NCBI RefSeq assembly: GCF_006715085.1
Contig: NZ_VFMM01000001.1
Coordinates: 1,302,001-1,366,000, forward strand
Source of the DNA: Kribbella jejuensis
Lineage (GTDB): Bacteria; Actinomycetota; Actinomycetes; Propionibacteriales; Kribbellaceae
DNA: 64,000 nt
Direction: 5' to 3'
The translations under genes and the position numbers were made by a program. The notes below the pieces were generated by a model that ran no database searches, was not told the origin of the DNA, and saw nothing but the letters and a program-made list of their open reading frames with translations. Positions 33,728-42,815 of the stretch are shown in pieces (positions within the stretch are counted from its first letter, which is position 1; each line of letters begins with the position of its first letter).

Positions 33728-34818
33728 GCCGTCACCCCCGCGTGCAGGCGCGGACGTGCCTCGACGTCCTTCGGGTAGAGGCTGCGCGCGACCGCATCGT
33801 CGTACGAGACGATGCCGTTCTGTACCAGCGTCGAGAGCGACTGCTCGAGCGTCTGCATGCCGTCACGCTGGCCGGTGACGACCGAGTTGCGCAGCTGATG
33901 CGTCTTGCCTTCCTTGATCAGGTTGCGTACCGCGGCGTCGGCGACCATCACCTCGTACGCCGCGACGAGGCCGCCGCCGATCCTTGGGACCAGCCGTTGG
34001 TACACGACACCGGTGAGGGCCGCGGCCAACTGGACCCGGACCTGTGCCTGCTGCTCACCGGGGAAGACGTCGATGATGCGGCCGAGGGACTGCGCAGTGT
34101 CGTTGGTGTGCAGGGTCGCGAACACCAGGTGGCCGGTCTCGGCGATCGTGAGCGCGAAGCGGATGGACTCCAGGTCGCGCATCTCACCGACGAGCAGTAC
34201 GTCGGGATCCTCGCGCAGTGCGGAGCGCAGGGCGTCCGGGAAGCTTGCCGTGTCGCTGCCTACCTCGCGCTGGTTCACCGCGGACAGCTTGTGGTCGTGG
34301 ACGTACTCGATCGGGTCCTCGACGGTGATGATGTGGCAGGCGCGGTCCGTGTTGATCTTGCCGATCATCGCGGCCAGCGTGGTCGACTTGCCGGAGCCGG
34401 TCGGGCCGGTGACCAGAACCAGGCCCTGGTGCTTGCGAGCGAAGTCGTACAGCACGGGCGGCAGGCCGAGCTCCTCCATCGTCGGGATCTCGCGCGGGAT
34501 CATCCGGAGCGCCACGGCGGTGTCACCGCGCTGCGTGAACGCGTTGCCGCGAATCCGGGCCTCGTCGCGCCACGAGAACGAAAAGTCGTGTTCGTGCTTG
34601 GTGTTCCAGTCGGTCGCCTGTTCGGGGGTGAGTACCTCGGCGAGCAGGGCGTCGGTGTCGTTGCGGGTCAGGGGGTCCAGGCCGTGGACCGAGTACAGCC
34701 GGCCGTGCACACGGATCTGCGGCGGCATGCCCGCGGTCAGCAGGAGGTCGGTGCCGCCCGCGTTCCACAACTCTTCGAGCAGCAGGTCGACCCGGCTGCC
34801 ACGAGCAAGACTGATCAT
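33724..34818 (-). CDS. pilT: Pilus retraction ATPase
   Basis: A 364-residue PilT motor. Walker A is GPTGSGKSTT, Walker B is REDPDVLLVGEMRD, and the C-terminal retraction signature is present (VRNLIKEGKTHQLRN). Its presence means the pilus can retract, implying twitching, DNA uptake or surface sensing rather than a static fimbria. I start at the ATG at 34818, which has a GGAG ribosome site; a longer frame to 34884 lacks one. It precedes pilB with a 4-nt overlap. Confidence 0.95.
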   Translation of the reverse strand: MISLARGSRVDLLLEELWNAGGTDLLLTAGMPPQIRVHGRLYSVHGLDPLTRNDTDALLAEVLTPEQATDWNTKHEHDFSFSWRDEARIRGNAFTQRGDTAVALRMIPREIPTMEELGLPPVLYDFARKHQGLVLVTGPTGSGKSTTLAAMIGKINTDRACHIITVEDPIEYVHDHKLSAVNQREVGSDTASFPDALRSALREDPDVLLVGEMRDLESIRFALTIAETGHLVFATLHTNDTAQSLGRIIDVFPGEQQAQVRVQLAAALTGVVYQRLVPRIGGGLVAAYEVMVADAAVRNLIKEGKTHQLRNSVVTGQRDGMQTLEQSLSTLVQNGIVSYDDAVARSLYPKDVEARPRLHAGVTA

Positions 34819-34898
34819 GGTCGTCTCCAGGAGAAGGTCAATGGAAACCGGTGGAGAGGGGCGCTTGGGGTCCCCCCTCCCCACCGGGGTCAGGTGGA

Positions 34899-35246
34899 TC
34901 AGCCGGCAGCGCAGCCAGTCGGCACGCCCGCCGCGGCCATCGTCAAGGCGCCAGTCGTCCCGTCGGCACTCGCTACATACTTCGGCGTGCCTGGGCGCAG
35001 GAACCCGTTGGTGACCAGGCCGCCCAGGTCGGCGTAGGCGCCCTTCTGTGCGTAGTTGGCTTCTTCGGCGACCGCGATGGTCTTGACCTCGGACTTGCAG
35101 GCGGCCAGGTCACCACGGTCTTGGATGCCCTTGACGGCAAAGACGACGATCCCCGACAGGATGCCGAGGATGACGATGACCATCAGGAGTTCGATCAGGG
35201 TGAAGCCGGACTGATTGCGCCGGGCTTCGTGGATTCGGTTGAGCAT
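34899..35246 (-). CDS. pilA: Major type IV pilin
   Basis: A 115-residue prepilin: a basic leader ending SG, then FTLIELLMVIVILGILSGIVVFAV with Glu at +5, followed by a short globular domain closed by two cysteines (AACKSE near the helix and PTGCAAG at the C-terminus), a D-loop-like disulfide. The small size is typical of actinobacterial PilA. An 80-bp gap to pilT may carry a processing site or partial terminator that would give higher pilA expression. The ATG at 35246 follows a purine-rich AAAGAG. Confidence 0.92.
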   Translation of the reverse strand: MLNRIHEARRNQSGFTLIELLMVIVILGILSGIVVFAVKGIQDRGDLAACKSEVKTIAVAEEANYAQKGAYADLGGLVTNGFLRPGTPKYVASADGTTGALTMAAAGVPTGCAAG

Positions 35247-35293
35247 GGTGTTTTCTCTTTCTGTACAAAGGGTTTGATGGTTGTGAAGTGGTG

Positions 35294-36055
35294 CTACGCG
35301 GAGGGCGGGTCGCGGCTGCACCTCCCGTCGCTCGCGGCCAACGAGCCCGCGAGTTCGCGGATGGCCTGGCTGACGGGGTGGTCCGGGTAGCCGACGACGA
35401 TCGGTTCGCCGCGGTTGATCGAGGCGGGTACGTCGGTCCAGTTCGGCAGCTGGATCGTGATCGGGCTGCGGAGCAACTGGTCGACGTCGGCCGCGGTGAG
35501 GCCGGTCCGGCTGTCCGATCGGTTGACGACGACCGAGCGCGCGCTCGCGTCGTACAGCACGTCGAGTACGTCGAGCGTGAGTCGCAGGTTCTTCAGCGAG
35601 GGGCGCTCCGGCGTTGCGACCAGCACTTGGTGGTCGGCCGCGTCGAGCGCCGCGAGTACCGAGGCGTCGAACTGTGCCGGGGTATCGACGACCACGTAGT
35701 CGTACGCGTCCGGCAGCACCTGCAGGAGTTCCTCGATCAGGGCCTGCGGCACCTGTGCGGCGGCTCCCGGCCCGGTCGGTGCCAGCAGGCAGTCGAGGTT
35801 CGGACGGAACGAGGTCATCAGTTCCGGCAGCTGCTCGGCGGTCAGGGCGCCGGACCAGCGGACCGCATCGCAGAGACCGCGTTCGGCGCGGAGTCCGAGC
35901 GCACACGCGACGTCACCGAACTGCAGGTCCAGATCGACCAGACAGACGTGCCGGGTGCCGAGAGCACACAGGGTCGCGGCCAGGTTCGTGGCCACCGTCG
36001 TCTTCCCGCAGCCGCCCTTGGCTGCGAAGACCGTGATGATGCGTCCCCTCGACAT
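35294..36055 (-). CDS. ParA/MinD-like (CpaE/TadZ-type) ATPase
   Basis: A 253-residue MinD/ParA-family ATPase with a deviant Walker A (FAAKGGCGKTTVATNLAATL), switch region LVDLDLQFGDVACALGL and Walker B YDYVVVDTPAQFD. It resembles the ATPase part of CpaE/TadZ proteins that place Flp/Tad or type IV pilus machines at a cell site. It is the first gene of the pilus cluster, 47 bp before pilA, so a positioning role for the pilus is likely. I use the ATG at 36055; the GTG at 36076 would add seven residues. Confidence 0.9.
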   Translation of the reverse strand: MSRGRIITVFAAKGGCGKTTVATNLAATLCALGTRHVCLVDLDLQFGDVACALGLRAERGLCDAVRWSGALTAEQLPELMTSFRPNLDCLLAPTGPGAAAQVPQALIEELLQVLPDAYDYVVVDTPAQFDASVLAALDAADHQVLVATPERPSLKNLRLTLDVLDVLYDASARSVVVNRSDSRTGLTAADVDQLLRSPITIQLPNWTDVPASINRGEPIVVGYPDHPVSQAIRELAGSLAASDGRCSRDPPSA

Positions 36056-36206
36056 CCGACACCCCCCCGCCACCACTCTCTGTCACCGCAACCCGCGATG
36101 AAGCTGCCTAAAGAGTGATGTCCACCGCGAATCCGTCACAGCGGGTGAACGGATGACAGAGCCTGTCGTTCGGCCGACCTGCCGTCGGCTGAACGGACGA
36201 CAGGGC

Positions 36207-37973
36207 TCAGCCGAGGGCGGAGTGGAGGCGGAGGGCTACCTGGATGTCGAGGGCGCGGGACGGGGACTGCCAGCCGTTGCCGAGGAGGGCGGTGATTCGG
36301 TCGAGGCGTTGTTGGACGGTGTTGGGGTGGATGTGGAGGGACGTGGCGGCGCGGGTCGGGCTTTGGCCGGCGGCGAAGTAGGCGTGCAGGGTGCCGATGA
36401 GGTCGGTGCCGCGTTGGGTGTCGTAGTCGAGGACCTGGCCGAGTACGTGCTGCACGTGGGTGTGTACGTCGACCTCGGACGCTCCGACGAGTCCTGCGAC
36501 GCCCAGGTCGTCAGGAGTCGCCGCCTCGTTCGTACGCCCCAGCCGGATCATCCTGGTGACCAGGCGCGCCGCCTGGCGGTGCGCCTCGACCAGTGGCTGG
36601 CCCCAGGCGGCAGGGCCCGTCACTGCGACGGTGACACCAGTACGCTTCGCCAACTCGGACAGGTCCCGTGCAGCCGACACGGCCTTCGTACGGGCGAACA
36701 GCAGCACCAGGTCGCCGCCGTACGGACCAGATAAGACCAGCCGCTCCTCCAGCGGAGCAGACAGTCGCGCACGTACGCCGGAGTGATCACCGCGGCACAC
36801 TGCGACGACGAGAGGGTCGTGGCGGTGCTGTGGTGCAAGCAAACGGAGTCGATCGGTCAGGGTGCGCGGGTCAGCGCTTCCACTGAGTACGTCGGCCAGT
36901 AGATCCGCCTGTGCACGTTGAGATTGCTCAGCGGCCTGTCGACGGAAGAGCAGCACCAGCGCCGTGACAACAGCTGCACGCTCCACGATGCGCTGATCAG
37001 CACCGGACAGGTCGTCGGCGCCGCCAATGACCAGGGCTCCAAGCCGCTCGCCCTTGGCCGTCGCTGCGACGACCCAGCAATCCTCAGTGCGAGTCAAACG
37101 ACCAGACACCGACTCCTGCCACGGGACCGACGCACCAGGAACACGACCCGCGTTGGCGAGCTCGTTGCCGTTGGCATCAACCAGTACGACCCACACGTTC
37201 AGGAGCTCGGCAAGGGCGGCCGCGATGGCGTCGACATCCCCACCGGACAAGACGATCTCAGCGAAGCGGTCATGCGCGGCAGCTGCGTGCTCCACTCCAG
37301 CATGTGCTGCAGACAGCTGATCCAGCGCTGCAGCCGTCTCTGCGGCGGCCCGCACCTGTACCAGTGTCACAGCAGCCAGCGTGGCAAGTGAACCTAGTAG
37401 TGACACCTCGTCATGGCTGAACGGCCTACGAGTCCGGTTGGACGCGAACAGCACGCCGACGAATGCCCCGTCCACCACAAGCGGCGTACCGCAGATGGCT
37501 ACTAATCCCTCCTCACCAACGGCGTCGTCGATCGGCAGGGTGTGCTTGAAGCGACGGTCAGACGGATAGTCCGCGGTCCAGTACGGCTTGTACGTTTCTG
37601 CGACCAGTCCCCCGAGCCCCGCGCCCAGCGGCAGTCGCAGCTGCTGGAAGGCCGCGGACACGGAGCCATCGGTGGCCCGCATGTACGTGTCACCACGTGT
37701 CTCGTCGTACAGGGTCAGGTAGGCGACGTCCGTCCCGACCAGAGTGCGAGCACGGTGCACGATGGTTTGCAGTACGCCGCCCGGGTCGCGGGCGGATGCC
37801 AGCTCGCGTGCTACGTCGACCAGTGCGGACAGCTCGGCCTCACGCTTCTTGCTGGCGTCCATGCCGGCCCGGATGCGCAGGGCGAGGTCGCGTGCCACCG
37901 CGTCCTCGCCCGCCGCGCGGGCCAGCTCGCTCCCGGGCGCATCCTCCGCCAGCAGGCGCAGCAGCTCCTCCAT
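36207..37973 (-). CDS. GAF-PucR family transcriptional activator
   Basis: A 588-residue regulator: a coiled-coil linker, a GAF domain (about 55-200, VLQTIVHRARTLVGTDVAYLTLYDETRGDTYMRATDG), a central region and a C-terminal PucR-type helix-turn-helix (DLIGTLHAYFAAGQSPTRAATSLHIHPNTVQQRLDRITALLG). Such CdaR/PucR proteins activate adjacent catabolic operons on binding a small carboxylate or purine. It lies 3 nt after the MHS transporter and behind a hydroxybutyrate-type dehydrogenase on the same strand, so it probably controls that unit. Confidence 0.9.
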   Translation of the reverse strand: MEELLRLLAEDAPGSELARAAGEDAVARDLALRIRAGMDASKKREAELSALVDVARELASARDPGGVLQTIVHRARTLVGTDVAYLTLYDETRGDTYMRATDGSVSAAFQQLRLPLGAGLGGLVAETYKPYWTADYPSDRRFKHTLPIDDAVGEEGLVAICGTPLVVDGAFVGVLFASNRTRRPFSHDEVSLLGSLATLAAVTLVQVRAAAETAAALDQLSAAHAGVEHAAAAHDRFAEIVLSGGDVDAIAAALAELLNVWVVLVDANGNELANAGRVPGASVPWQESVSGRLTRTEDCWVVAATAKGERLGALVIGGADDLSGADQRIVERAAVVTALVLLFRRQAAEQSQRAQADLLADVLSGSADPRTLTDRLRLLAPQHRHDPLVVAVCRGDHSGVRARLSAPLEERLVLSGPYGGDLVLLFARTKAVSAARDLSELAKRTGVTVAVTGPAAWGQPLVEAHRQAARLVTRMIRLGRTNEAATPDDLGVAGLVGASEVDVHTHVQHVLGQVLDYDTQRGTDLIGTLHAYFAAGQSPTRAATSLHIHPNTVQQRLDRITALLGNGWQSPSRALDIQVALRLHSALG

Positions 37974-37976
37974 GGC

Positions 37977-39287
37977 CTACAGCGTAGTGAGGTCCCGGCG
38001 ATGCGTTTCGGAATACGCCGTGACCGCGACGATCGAGATGACCGCGCAGACCGCGACGTAGACGGCGATCGCGTACCCGGAGTCGTACGCCTTGAGCAGG
38101 GCGACTGCGATGAACGGGGCAAGACCGCCCGCGATGATCGAGGCGAGCTGGTACCCCACCGAGACGCCGGAGTACCGCACTCGTGTCCCGAACAGCTCGG
38201 TGAAGAACGACGCCTGCGGTCCGTACATCGCACCGTGCAACACCAGGCCGACCGTGACCGCAAGAGCCGCGAGACCGAAGTTCTTGGTGTTCACCAGCGT
38301 GATGAAGACGAAGCCCCAGACCCCGACGCCGATCGCACCGATCAGGTACACGGGCCGGCGACCGATACGGTCCGACAGCGCTCCCCACAGCGGGATCGCG
38401 AAGAAGTGCACGGCCGCACCGATCAGTACCGCGTTCAACGCGAAGGACTTGCCCATGTGCAGGTGTTCCTTGGTGTACGTCGCGATCACGATCGTGAAGA
38501 TGTAGTAGCTGACGTTCTCCGCCATGCGTGCGCCCATCGCTGTCAGGACCTCGCGCGGGTACCGCGTGAGCACCTCCACCAACGGCAGCCTGTCAGCCGG
38601 CTCTTCCTGCGCTCGAACTTGAGCCTGCTTGAACACAGGCGACTCCTCGATCCGCAGCCGCACCCACAGACCCACCAGGACAAGCACTGCGGACAGGAGG
38701 AACGGGATGCGCCAGCCCCACCGGTTGAAGTCAGCGTCCGACTGGAACGCGGCCAGCCCGGCCAGTACGCCGTTGGCAATCAGCTGACCCGCTGGAGCAC
38801 CCGCCTGCGGCCAGGACGCCCAGAAACCACGCCGTGCCGGATCACCATGCTCCGACACGATCAGAACTGCCCCACCCCACTCCCCACCTAGTGCGAAACC
38901 CTGGATGAGCCGCAGTACTGTCAGCAGGACCGGAGCGAGCGCACCGACCTGCGCGTACGTCGGGAGTAGGCCGATGGCGAACGTAGCGAGTCCCATCATC
39001 AGCAGCGACAGCACGAGCAGCTGCTTGCGGCCCAGGCGGTCCCCGAAGTGCCCGAACACCACACCGCCGACAGGACGGGCGAAGAAGCCGACCGCGAAGG
39101 TGGCGAAGCTCAGCAGCGTCCCCGTGAGCTGCTCGCCCTTCGGGAAGAACAGGTCGCCGAACACCACCGATGCGGCGACCCCGTACAAGAAGAAGTCGTA
39201 CCACTCGACCGTCGTACCGACGAGGCTCGCGCCGACCACCCGGACGATCGACGTACGTGTCTGGACTGGTTGTGTTGCTGCCGTCAT
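37977..39287 (-). CDS. MHS-family MFS metabolite:H+ symporter
   Basis: A 436-residue, 12-helix transporter. The start VVGASLVGTTVEWYDFFLYGVAASVVFGDLFFP and GHFGDRLGRKQLLVLSLLMMG are signatures of the metabolite:H+ symporter family (shikimate, ketoglutarate, proline/betaine importers). It therefore most likely imports a carboxylate. A ribosome site (AGGAG) precedes the ATG. It sits between a 3-hydroxybutyrate-type dehydrogenase (15 nt upstream) and a PucR regulator (3 nt downstream), forming one transcript. Confidence 0.92.
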   Translation of the reverse strand: MTAATQPVQTRTSIVRVVGASLVGTTVEWYDFFLYGVAASVVFGDLFFPKGEQLTGTLLSFATFAVGFFARPVGGVVFGHFGDRLGRKQLLVLSLLMMGLATFAIGLLPTYAQVGALAPVLLTVLRLIQGFALGGEWGGAVLIVSEHGDPARRGFWASWPQAGAPAGQLIANGVLAGLAAFQSDADFNRWGWRIPFLLSAVLVLVGLWVRLRIEESPVFKQAQVRAQEEPADRLPLVEVLTRYPREVLTAMGARMAENVSYYIFTIVIATYTKEHLHMGKSFALNAVLIGAAVHFFAIPLWGALSDRIGRRPVYLIGAIGVGVWGFVFITLVNTKNFGLAALAVTVGLVLHGAMYGPQASFFTELFGTRVRYSGVSVGYQLASIIAGGLAPFIAVALLKAYDSGYAIAVYVAVCAVISIVAVTAYSETHRRDLTTL

Positions 39288-39302
39288 GGCGGGCTCCTGT
39301 GT

Positions 39303-40031
39303 TTAGTGGGCGGTCCAGCCGCCGTCGAGTACGAACGAGCTCCCCGTGATGGAGGCGGACGCGGGGCCGCACAGTACGGTCACGAGTTCCGCCACTTCGG
39401 CCGGCTCGATCAGCCGCTTCACCGCGACCGGCTCGAGCAGGACCTTGTCCAGCACCTCCGACTCGGACAGGCCGTGGGTTGCGGCCTGGTCCGCCAGCTG
39501 CGCGGTGACGAGCGGCGTACGGACGTACGCCGGGTTCACGCAGTTGCTGGTCACTCCGTGCGCCGCACCCTCCAGTGCGACAACCTTGCTGAGTCCCTCC
39601 AGCCCGTGCTTCGCAGCGACGTACGCCGCCTTGAAGGGACTCGCCCTGAGTCCGTGGACCGAGCTGATGTTCACCACGCGGCCCCAGCCTGCGCCGTACA
39701 TGTGTGGCAGCGTCTGGCGGATCAGCCGGAACGGGGCCTCCAGCATGAGCCGGATGAGATAGCTGAACCGCTCCGGCGGGAACTGCTCGACCGGTGCGAC
39801 CTGCTGGACGCCTGCGTTGTTCACCAAGATGTCCACGTCTGCGGGGAGTTGCTGCAGGCTCTCGAGGTCGGACAGGTCGGCTACGACCGTCTCGACACCC
39901 TCCAGAGCGTCGAGACCAACCTGGTCGAGGTCGACGGCCACCACGTGGACGCCGTCCGCGGCCAGGCGCTGGGCGCAGGCGGCGCCGATACCGGACGCTG
40001 CACCGGTGACGAGGGCTCGACGGGTCTCCAT
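39303..40031 (-). CDS. 3-hydroxybutyrate dehydrogenase-like SDR
   Basis: A 242-residue SDR. The cofactor motif is TGAASGIG, NNAG follows, and catalysis rests on Ser (NISSVHG) with YVAAK. The sequence VVNISSVHGLRASPFKAAYVAAKHGLEGLSKVVALEGAAHGVTSNCVNPAYVRTPLV closely matches D-3-hydroxybutyrate dehydrogenases, which oxidise hydroxybutyrate to acetoacetate with NAD+. I use the ATG at 40031. It is the first gene of the dehydrogenase-transporter-PucR unit. Substrate assignment comes from sequence pattern and context. Confidence 0.82.
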   Translation of the reverse strand: METRRALVTGAASGIGAACAQRLAADGVHVVAVDLDQVGLDALEGVETVVADLSDLESLQQLPADVDILVNNAGVQQVAPVEQFPPERFSYLIRLMLEAPFRLIRQTLPHMYGAGWGRVVNISSVHGLRASPFKAAYVAAKHGLEGLSKVVALEGAAHGVTSNCVNPAYVRTPLVTAQLADQAATHGLSESEVLDKVLLEPVAVKRLIEPAEVAELVTVLCGPASASITGSSFVLDGGWTAH

Positions 40032-40177
40032 GGCGGACGACTGTAGGAATCCCGAGGCGGCTGCGGTATGGGATGCGGCCACATATCCACGCGGTCATCG
40101 ATGGGTCCGGAAGCCAGTTATCCACAACTCCGGCTATCAGGGCAGCGCTTGGGGATAGCCAGGCCTATTGTTGAAAC

Positions 40178-42436
40178 ATGGTCGATATCGAGCAGCCGCA
40201 GAAGAAGGCCGCCGGGGTGCCCGCGGTGCTGTCGTCGTTCAAGTTCGGCTTGCACGAGATGGGCCCGCTGCGGACCGGCAAGGTCTTCCAGAAGATGAAC
40301 CAGGACGGCGGGTTCGACTGCCCGTCGTGTGCGTGGCCGGACCCCGACCACAAGCGCAAGCACGCCGCCGAGTTCTGCGAGAACGGCGCCAAGGCCGTCG
40401 CCTGGGAGGCCACCCGGAAGCGGGTCCCGCGGGCGTTCTTCGCCGAGCACTCGGTCGCGGAAATGGATCGGATCAGCGAGTTCGAGCTGGGCAAGCTCGG
40501 CCGGATCACCGAGCCGATGCTGCTCCGGGCCGGCGCCACCCACTACGAGCCGGTCGGCTGGGACGAGGCCTTCCAGGTCGTCGCCCGGCACCTGAAGGCG
40601 CTGGTCGACCCCAACGACGCCGTCTTCTACACCTCGGGCCGGACCAGCAACGAGGCCGCTTTCCTGTACCAGCTGTTCGCCCGCGCTTACGGGACGAACA
40701 ACCTGCCCGACTGCTCCAACATGTGCCACGAATCTTCTGGTACGGCGCTGTCCAAGGTGATCGGCAGCGGGAAGGGCGCGGTCACGCTGGAGATGCTCGA
40801 GGAGTCCGAGCTGATCGTCGTCGTCGGGCAGAATCCGGGCACGAACGCGCCGCGGATGCTCAGCCATCTGGAGATCGCCAAACGCAACGGCGGCTCGATC
40901 GTCTCGGTGAACCCGTTGCCCGAGCCCGGCCTGAAGCGGTTCATGAACCCGCAACGCCCGCGCGGCTGGGTCGGCAAGGGCACCGAGCTCGCCGACCAGC
41001 ACCTGCAGATCCGGATCGGTGGCGATCAGGCGCTGTTCCTGGCCCTCGGCCACTTGCTGCTGGAGGCCGAGGCCGCCGCCCCGGGCACGGTCCTGGACAA
41101 GTCGTTCATCGAATCGCACACCAGCGGCTTCGAGCTCTACTCCAAGCACAACGCCGAGCTGGACTGGGCGGCCGTCGAACAGGCGACCGGGTTGCGGCGG
41201 GCCGAGATCGAGGAGCTGGCGCAGCGGTTCATCAAGTCCAAGGCGACCGTGATCTGCTGGGCGATGGGCCTGACGCAGCACCGGGACGCGGTCGCGACGA
41301 TCAGGGAGATCGTCAATGTGCTGCTGCTCCAGGGCAACATCGGCAAGCCGGGCGCCGGCCCCTGCCCAGTGCGCGGGCACTCCAACGTGCAGGGCGACCG
41401 GAGCATGGGCATCTGGGAGAAGATGCCGGACGCCTTCCTGGACAAACTGGACCGCGAGTTCTCGTTCACGTCGCCGCGGGAGCACGGGATCGACGCGGCC
41501 GCGACCGTGAAGAGGCTGCGGGACGGTGCCGTGCGCGTGTTCTTCGCGATGGGCGGCAACTTCGCGATGGCCACTCCCGACACAGAGGTCGTACACCGCG
41601 GGCTACGGGAGTGCGACTTGACCGTCCACGTGTCGACCAAGCTCAACCGGTCCCACACCGTGACCGGCCGGGAGGCGCTGATCCTGCCGACGCTCGGGCG
41701 CACCGACCACGACCACACCCCGGCGGGGCCGCAGTCGGTCACGGTCGAGGACTCGCAAGGCGCCGTACACCTGTCCACCGGCAACCTGACCCCGCCGGCA
41801 CCGGAGATGAAGAGCGAGATCGGGATCATTTGCGGGCTCGCGCAGCACGTCGTACCGGACGTCGGGCAGATCCCGTGGGCGGACTTCGCCGACGACTACA
41901 GCCTGATCCGGCAGCGGATCGGGCGGGTGGCCGACGGGTACGAGGACTTCGAGGAACGGCTACGGGCCAACGAGGGTGGGTTCCTGCTCGCGCACGCGGC
42001 CCGGGACAAGCGTGAGTTCAAGACGTCGGATGCGCGCGCGCAGTTCACCGCCAACGATCTGACTTGGTTGCCGACGGCACCTGGGCGGTTGTTGCTGCAG
42101 ACGTTGCGGAGCCACGATCAGTTCAACACGACGATCTATGGGCTCGAGGATCGGTACCGCGGGGTGCACGGGACGCGCGAGGTCGTGTTCGTGCATCCGG
42201 ACGATCTGGCGGACCTCGGGCTGCAGGACGGTCAGTACGTCGACATCGTGAGCGAGTTCGAGGGGGTCGAGCGGCGGGCGTCGCACTTCCAGCTGGTGTC
42301 CTATCCGACGGCCCGCGGGTGCGTGGCGGCGTACTACCCGGAGACCAACGTGCTGATGTCGGCCGATGACCTGGCGAAGGGCAGCAACACCCCGGTTGCC
42401 AAAGGTCTGACGGTCAGGCTGGAGCCGCGCAGCTGA
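40178..42436 (+). CDS. FdhF/YdeP family molybdopterin oxidoreductase
   Basis: A 752-residue molybdopterin-dependent enzyme of the YdeP/FdhF group. It carries an N-terminal Cys motif (FDCPSCAWPDPDH ... FCENG), the central NNLPDCSNMCHESSG segment and molybdopterin-binding blocks (VVGQNPGTNAPRM, LLQGNIGKPGAGPCPVRGHSNVQGDRSMG), and a C-terminal dinucleotide-binding domain. Related proteins act in acid resistance or formate/other oxidations; the substrate here is unknown. TATTGT (40166-40171), 6 nt before the ATG, shows a leaderless promoter. A TTATCCACA word lies about 50 bp upstream. Confidence 0.9.
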   Translation: MVDIEQPQKKAAGVPAVLSSFKFGLHEMGPLRTGKVFQKMNQDGGFDCPSCAWPDPDHKRKHAAEFCENGAKAVAWEATRKRVPRAFFAEHSVAEMDRISEFELGKLGRITEPMLLRAGATHYEPVGWDEAFQVVARHLKALVDPNDAVFYTSGRTSNEAAFLYQLFARAYGTNNLPDCSNMCHESSGTALSKVIGSGKGAVTLEMLEESELIVVVGQNPGTNAPRMLSHLEIAKRNGGSIVSVNPLPEPGLKRFMNPQRPRGWVGKGTELADQHLQIRIGGDQALFLALGHLLLEAEAAAPGTVLDKSFIESHTSGFELYSKHNAELDWAAVEQATGLRRAEIEELAQRFIKSKATVICWAMGLTQHRDAVATIREIVNVLLLQGNIGKPGAGPCPVRGHSNVQGDRSMGIWEKMPDAFLDKLDREFSFTSPREHGIDAAATVKRLRDGAVRVFFAMGGNFAMATPDTEVVHRGLRECDLTVHVSTKLNRSHTVTGREALILPTLGRTDHDHTPAGPQSVTVEDSQGAVHLSTGNLTPPAPEMKSEIGIICGLAQHVVPDVGQIPWADFADDYSLIRQRIGRVADGYEDFEERLRANEGGFLLAHAARDKREFKTSDARAQFTANDLTWLPTAPGRLLLQTLRSHDQFNTTIYGLEDRYRGVHGTREVVFVHPDDLADLGLQDGQYVDIVSEFEGVERRASHFQLVSYPTARGCVAAYYPETNVLMSADDLAKGSNTPVAKGLTVRLEPRS

Positions 42437-42512
42437 CGCCCGGTCGTCACGATCACAGCCGGCGGGGCCGTACCACTGCTGTCGTCGCCGGGCGGGTCGG
42501 AGGGCAGTGGCT

Positions 42513-42815
42513 TCAGGCCAGCCAGGAGCCGGTGCCGTCCCAGGCGTACTCGAGTTCGTCGGCGACAACGGGATCCGGCAGCCGGGAGGCGACCTCAGCT
42601 ATCGCCGCACGCATCGACGCGATCCCGCCGTGTGCGTGCAGTTGGCGGCCAAGCTCGCGAGCACGGGCCTCACCGGGACCGCCGTCCAGGTACTTTTCGG
42701 CCTTGCCGATCTCCGTCAACTCCTTGACGACGGCCTGCAGGTCCAGGCCGCCGGGCTTTGGCGATGCGTCGGTCACCTGTACTCCGATCCGATCGAGCTC
42801 CCCAGCATTCGTCAC
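42513..42815 (-). CDS. Small hypothetical protein coupled to MFS gene
   Basis: A 100-residue acidic helical protein (GLDLQAVVKELTEIGKAEKYLDGGPGEARARELGRQLHAHGGIASMRAAIAEVASRLPDPVVADELEYAWDGTGSWL). I recognise no family. The GTG start overlaps the stop of the upstream MFS gene as GTGA, which both fixes the start and shows coupled translation. Bases 42437-42512 between it and the FdhF gene contain only GC-rich sequence. Confidence 0.7.
   Translation of the reverse strand: MTNAGELDRIGVQVTDASPKPGGLDLQAVVKELTEIGKAEKYLDGGPGEARARELGRQLHAHGGIASMRAAIAEVASRLPDPVVADELEYAWDGTGSWLA

Noticed and set aside
36153-37391. Plus-strand frames over the PucR regulator
   Set aside because: They are antisense and lack recognisable domains; the minus strand has GAF and PucR motifs with operon-like spacing.
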